A DNA stretch of 9,393 bases, taken from Porphyromonadaceae bacterium UBA4259. GTDB lineage: Bacteria; Bacteroidota; Bacteroidia; Bacteroidales; Muribaculaceae. The stretch lies in NCBI GenBank assembly GCA_002396125.1, contig DGWL01000081.1, forward strand, positions 1-9,393, in the 5' to 3' direction. Each line of letters begins with the position of its first letter. Within the stretch, counting starts at the first letter, position 1. Under the pieces are notes generated by a model. It was not told the DNA's origin. It did no database searches and saw only the letters and a program-made list of their open reading frames with translations. This document shows, one piece after another, positions 6,204 through 9,393 of the stretch. A program made the position numbers and the translations under genes.

Positions 6204-7484
6204 ATGGAAGAACAGAAAGAACGCAGGAGCTGGTTGACCAGTGTAGCACAAGTGTTCAGTCGCGAGTTTAAGATGGTGCTTCGCGATGAGGCGGTGATAA
6301 TATTTTTCATCGTGCTCTCGCTGGTCTATCCACCACTCTACTCGCTCATCTACAACACTGAGACCGTTCACAACGAGCCGGTGGTGGTTGTCGACGACAG
6401 CCGCTCGGCACTGAGCCGCGAGTTCACGCGCAAGCTCGATGCCACCTCGAGTGTGTGGATTAAAGACCATGCCACAAACATGGAGCAGGCACGCGACATG
6501 ATGGCACGCAAGCAATGCTATGGCATAGTGTATTTCCCTGACGACTTTGAGCGCAGCATCCATCAAGGTGAGCACGGCCACGTGACACTTTATTGCGACA
6601 TGAGTGTGATGATGCGCTACAAAGCTATGCTCACGGCACTCACCGACGTGCAGATGGAGATGTGCACCCAGCTTCAAGGCGACAAAACAGCCCATATCAT
6701 CAACATGAGCGGAGGCATCGTCGAGAGCAAGCAGGTGCCGCTTGGCAACACCGCCATGGGTATAGCCTCGGCAGTGTTGCCGTTCATCCTGGTGTTTGTG
6801 TTGCAGCAAGGCATGATAATGGGTATCTCGATGCTCCATGCGGGCAGCATGGGCCGCCGCCGTCGCAATCAGGGCATCGATCGCTACGAGGTGCGCGCGT
6901 TGCCCGGCGCAACCATCCTGGGTCGCACCATCGCCCACCTGGTGTTCTATGTGATACCGGTGGTTTTCGCTCTCTACATTATTCCTCTCATTTTCAAGTT
7001 CCCCGTCAATGGCAACCTGCTTGAGATTCTGATAATGGCATTTCCGTTCCTGATGGCATCATCGTTCTTCGGGCAAGCGGTGCGAGTCTTTGTCAACAAC
7101 CGCGAGGGAGTGTTCCTAATTATCGCCTTCACCTCGGTCTACTTCGTGTTCCTGGTGGGCGCGTCGTGGCCTCAATTCCTCATGGCTCCATACTGGAAAA
7201 CCTTGGCATCGATTATTCCCGGCTACTGGGGTGCTACGGCCTACATCCGCATGCAAGTGATGGGAGCATCGCTGGCACAGGTCGACAATCTCTTCGGCGC
7301 CATGTGGGTACTGGCGGCGGTGTGGTTTGTCATTGCTTATCTGATAGAGCTACTAGTTCTGCGTCCCCGTTATCGCGCCATGCAACTCAAGGCCGAGCTC
7401 GACCCTGATGCTCTGCGCAAGCAAGTGCTCTATGAACAGGGCGACGATGACCTGCTCAATCCCGAGATTCTGCACGAGGAGTAA
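6204..7484 (+). CDS. ABC-2-type permease, second of pair, 426 aa
   Basis: I start it at ATG 6204, 11 nt after the stop of the first permease. An upstream in-frame ATG at 6147 would overlap that gene by 46 nt and add 19 residues without any feature. The layout mirrors its neighbour: TM1 at about 29-49, extracytoplasmic domain at 50-185 (VVVVDDSRSALSREFTRKLD, then YGIVYFPDDFERS), and helices at about 186-209, 240-263, 270-292, 301-320 and 366-387. The shared opening of the outer domain shows the two are diverged paralogues, so a heterodimer is likely. The turn after TM2 differs: HAGSMGRRRRNQGIDRYEV (212-230) lacks the E-x-x-x-G-T coupling pattern and carries four arginines. A charged cytoplasmic tail of about 35 residues (392-426, acidic end) is absent from the first permease. 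It is the last gene of the operon. Confidence 0.92.
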   Translation: MEEQKERRSWLTSVAQVFSREFKMVLRDEAVIIFFIVLSLVYPPLYSLIYNTETVHNEPVVVVDDSRSALSREFTRKLDATSSVWIKDHATNMEQARDMMARKQCYGIVYFPDDFERSIHQGEHGHVTLYCDMSVMMRYKAMLTALTDVQMEMCTQLQGDKTAHIINMSGGIVESKQVPLGNTAMGIASAVLPFILVFVLQQGMIMGISMLHAGSMGRRRRNQGIDRYEVRALPGATILGRTIAHLVFYVIPVVFALYIIPLIFKFPVNGNLLEILIMAFPFLMASSFFGQAVRVFVNNREGVFLIIAFTSVYFVFLVGASWPQFLMAPYWKTLASIIPGYWGATAYIRMQVMGASLAQVDNLFGAMWVLAAVWFVIAYLIELLVLRPRYRAMQLKAELDPDALRKQVLYEQGDDDLLNPEILHEE

Positions 7485-7495
7485 AGATTTTCTTT

Positions 7496-8983
7496 CTACG
7501 ACCCCAGTATTATAGTATAGATGGCCGTGATATCGGCCGAATTGATGACACCATCGCAGTTGATGTCCAGTTTAGGGCTGGGAGGAGTTGTCGTGCGGCC
7601 AAGCAAGTAGTTGTAAATTCTTGTAACCCAAGCCGAGTTAATGACATCATCATCAGTTCGAGCCCATGCTTTTAGTGTATTGTCGAGACGCTGAACGCTA
7701 TTTTGATACCATGTGATGGCATAGGCAGCCTCGGCATAGATGTCGGCCCGCAATGGCACCGGAATGCCATTCCACATGGCACATTCACGCTGCCAGGCAC
7801 CACTCTCCACCAGCACACGGCAATAATCGTTGATGCGCCATGCAATAGAATTGGGCGCAAGGGTGGTTTCCAACAGTTGCCGCCACCTGGCTGCCGTGGC
7901 TTGCTTTATGCTGTCGACATTGCCGGGAATAAGCCTGTTGAATGGTCCAAACTTACTGAGCCTATTGGCATTAGAGAAATAGTTGGCATAATTGCCGTCG
8001 TAGTACAGCCCCAGCGAAGCGTCCATGTCCCATGGTGTGAGCATGTAACGATGAGAGAAATTGATGTCGGGGGTGGAAAGGAAAGTGTTCTTGTAGGGCA
8101 TATCTTGGATGTTGAACACGTTAATCATTATCCAGTAGTCGATGAGATTATCGCGATAGTACCACTCGTTATAGTGCTCAACAAAACTCTCATCGGTGCT
8201 TTTGCCGTTGAAATCGATTAGGTCCATGAGTGGCTGCCACGCGCTCAGCGATGGATAATCGTCGGGGTATTGCAGCTCAAATGAGTTCCAGTATTCGCTA
8301 TTAGTGTCGTCATCGACATAGGTCAAGAGTGTGTCGCTTACGGTCTTGTTGTTCCCCTTGTAGAGCAGCCCTTTCACAGCAACGGCGCCATCATCACCCA
8401 CCACTGCCTTGCGCAGGTTGAGCAGCTTGCGGTCAATCTTGTCGGTGAGACAATACACGCCATTGTAGTTTCCATTGACAAAGACCTCAACAAAGCGCCC
8501 TTCGGTACCGTTTCGGTTTCCATATTTCGTGTCCCAAGGCACATGGCTAATCTCATTCCACACATCAAAACACACGCGGTTACGCATGCGCAGGCGGTCG
8601 ATTGCCATGGCGTCGAGAATCCAGTTGTTATCACTGCGCATTCCCAGTAATGACGCATCAAGTTTCTCGCCATCTTCATCTACCAGTTTCACGGCAAAGG
8701 ACTTTTTCATCAGGAAAGCCGCCGACATGCCGCGATACCGCAACCTACAGTCATAAGCCACCGTCTCCACCTGCCCGCCGGCATTGAGCCGCGCTATCGT
8801 TATATTGCCCGGCACAAAGGCCTGCCATGAGGCCTGACTGAGATTGAACTGCAGGTTAACTTGCGGCAACGACTTGCCGGTCATTGCCTGAACAGCCGCA
8901 TCAAAAGCCGTGGACTGAGCTCCGGCTCTCGCGACACTCAACAGACAAATCATCAAGATAATATTACAAAAACAGCTTCTCAT
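7496..8983 (-). CDS. Secreted CotH-type kinase-like protein with C-terminal dockerin-like module, 495 aa
   Basis: A signal peptide (to about residue 22, AGA-Q) directs export. The CotH family (PF08757) is recognised by RYRGMS (82-87), KKSFAVKL (93-100), SDNNWILDAM (117-126) with a following RNRVCFDVW, FVEVFVNGNYNGVYCLTDKID (164-184), NIQDMPYKNT (291-300) and LTPWDMD (315-321). The lysine in KKS and the Asp pair of WDMD fit the ATP/metal-binding positions of this atypical protein kinase fold, known from Bacillus CotH, which phosphorylates spore-coat proteins. The substrate here is unknown. The tail carries two dockerin-like repeats, the second (DINCDGVINSAD, 473-484) with intact calcium ligands and the first (about 441-462) degraded. 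Its stop is 11 nt from the stop of the convergent exporter operon, with no terminator hairpin visible between them. Confidence 0.9.
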   Translation of the reverse strand: MRSCFCNIILMICLLSVARAGAQSTAFDAAVQAMTGKSLPQVNLQFNLSQASWQAFVPGNITIARLNAGGQVETVAYDCRLRYRGMSAAFLMKKSFAVKLVDEDGEKLDASLLGMRSDNNWILDAMAIDRLRMRNRVCFDVWNEISHVPWDTKYGNRNGTEGRFVEVFVNGNYNGVYCLTDKIDRKLLNLRKAVVGDDGAVAVKGLLYKGNNKTVSDTLLTYVDDDTNSEYWNSFELQYPDDYPSLSAWQPLMDLIDFNGKSTDESFVEHYNEWYYRDNLIDYWIMINVFNIQDMPYKNTFLSTPDINFSHRYMLTPWDMDASLGLYYDGNYANYFSNANRLSKFGPFNRLIPGNVDSIKQATAARWRQLLETTLAPNSIAWRINDYCRVLVESGAWQRECAMWNGIPVPLRADIYAEAAYAITWYQNSVQRLDNTLKAWARTDDDVINSAWVTRIYNYLLGRTTTPPSPKLDINCDGVINSADITAIYTIILGS

Positions 8984-8998
8984 GAAATAAAAGATTCA

Positions 8999-9006
8999 CA
9001 AAAATA
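8999..9006 (-). promoter_or_regulatory. Candidate -7 box of the CotH gene
   Basis: On the minus strand TATTTTTG (9006-8999) fits TAnnTTTG. The -33 position holds a T-rich stretch (CTTT/TTTT) rather than clear TTTG. Transcription would begin near 8992, giving a leader of only about 9 nt before the ATG at 8983. The sequence is AT-rich enough that chance is a real alternative. Confidence 0.4.
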
Positions 9007-9036
9007 AATGATTTTTTCATTCTAGAAAAGTAAAAG

Positions 9037-9059
9037 ACATAAATATTATGTACTTTTGC
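9037..9059 (+). promoter_or_regulatory. Promoter -7 box with adjoining 15-nt palindrome
   Basis: TACTTTTGC (9051-9059) is a full TAnnTTTGC match, about 39 nt before the ATG at 9098. No TTTG is found at the -33 place (AAAG there). The perfect inverted repeat ACATAA-ATA-TTATGT (9037-9051) fills the promoter spacer and overlaps the first base of the -7 box, a position suited to an operator. The weak -33 box together with this palindrome suggests a regulated promoter, which is inference. Confidence 0.5.
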
Positions 9060-9097
9060 ACAACTTAACGCATTAAGATAAAACCAACGATGACATC

Positions 9098-9393
9098 ATG
9101 ATGAGAAGAATTATCACAATGCTCGCCACAGTAGCATGCCTGGCCGCCGGTGCTACCACACCACCCGACAGCATCGCCAGTTCAACCTACATGCTCATGC
9201 CACTGGTCTTTGACAAGCAGCAGCCACAAGCCGCCGGCAAATCACAAGCCACACAGCAACAGCAAGGCGTGACCGTTGACGACGGATGGCTCCGCAACGC
9301 TCAACAGCGTCACGCACGAGTGCGCGACATGCGATATCAACTCATGATTGACAATCCCGCAATGGTGCGTTTCAACGAGTCGAGCCTGCCCAA
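9098..9393 (+). CDS. Unrecognised secreted protein, N-terminal 98 residues only
   Basis: Tandem ATG codons at 9098 and 9101 both keep the frame, and either could start the protein. An earlier ATG at 9090 is out of frame and stops after two more codons. The N-terminus MMRRIITMLATVACLAAGAT is a signal peptide. A Cys at residue 14 is not in a good lipobox (TVAC lies early and is followed by more hydrophobic residues), so ordinary cleavage near AGA-T is more likely. The mature part seen begins TPPDSIASSTYMLMPLVFD. It then has a Gln/Ala-rich low-complexity stretch (about 41-57) and an Arg/Gln-rich helix-like segment (RNAQQRHARVRDMRYQLMI). The rest is off the window. I do not recognise the family. 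Its divergent placement to the CotH gene gives no firm hint of function. Confidence 0.75.
   Translation, partial: MMRRIITMLATVACLAAGATTPPDSIASSTYMLMPLVFDKQQPQAAGKSQATQQQQGVTVDDGWLRNAQQRHARVRDMRYQLMIDNPAMVRFNESSLP

Noticed and set aside
6189..6938. A 249-codon minus-strand open frame opposite the second permease
   Set aside because: His- and Ala-rich composition, no signals, and complete overlap with a well-supported gene; an antisense shadow.
7485..7495. Shared terminator between the convergent exporter operon and CotH gene
   Set aside because: The 11-nt gap holds no inverted repeat; if a terminator exists it lies within the coding ends and I could not see it.
1..9393. CRISPR array, tRNA, rRNA, insertion sequence or phage attachment site
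   Set aside because: No regularly spaced repeats, tRNA-like cloverleaf, transposase frame or terminal inverted repeats were seen.

Overview
The window looks like chromosomal DNA from a member of the Bacteroidota, order Bacteroidales. I infer a gut lineage such as Muribaculaceae, with Prevotella-like relatives as the alternative. The evidence is the repeated occurrence of the Bacteroidota promoter pair (-33 TTTG-like, 19-21 bp spacer, -7 TAnnTTTG), the lack of strong Shine-Dalgarno sites, roughly 50% GC in coding DNA with AT-rich gaps, and the protein types (TraB/GumN, a Bacteroidales-type TolC, and a CotH protein with a C-terminal dockerin-like tail). The genus cannot be fixed from sequence reading alone.

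Layout. (1) 1-922, minus strand: a two-gene unit of an uncharacterised lipoprotein and, overlapping it by ATGA, a secreted protein that runs off the left edge. (2) 923-1323: a gap without protein genes that is rich in signals. It holds a promoter abutting the lipoprotein start, a compact candidate small RNA on the minus strand (about 1057-1170) with its own promoter and intrinsic terminator, and a near-perfect plus-strand promoter for the next gene. (3) 1324-2214, plus: a secreted TraB/GumN-family protein. (4) 2351-7484, plus: an envelope-spanning export operon of TolC-type outer membrane channel, HlyD-type periplasmic adaptor and two ABC-2-type permeases. No ATP-binding subunit is present, and the 8-11 nt gaps leave no room for one in its usual place. 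(5) 7496-8983, minus: a secreted CotH-type kinase-like protein with a C-terminal dockerin-like module, convergent with the export operon. (6) 8984-9097: a divergent promoter region with a 15-nt palindrome. (7) 9098-9393, plus: the start of an unrecognised secreted protein cut by the right edge.

How they work together. The four transporter genes are the clear functional unit. The two permeases would form the inner-membrane heterodimer, the adaptor bridges the periplasm, and the TolC protein forms the outer-membrane conduit. The substrate cannot be told from sequence. If the permeases act as an ABC exporter, their ATPase must be encoded elsewhere. The other genes are also envelope or secreted proteins, but nothing here ties them mechanistically to the exporter. 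The most novel items are the candidate small RNA at 1057-1170 and the exporter without an ATPase.
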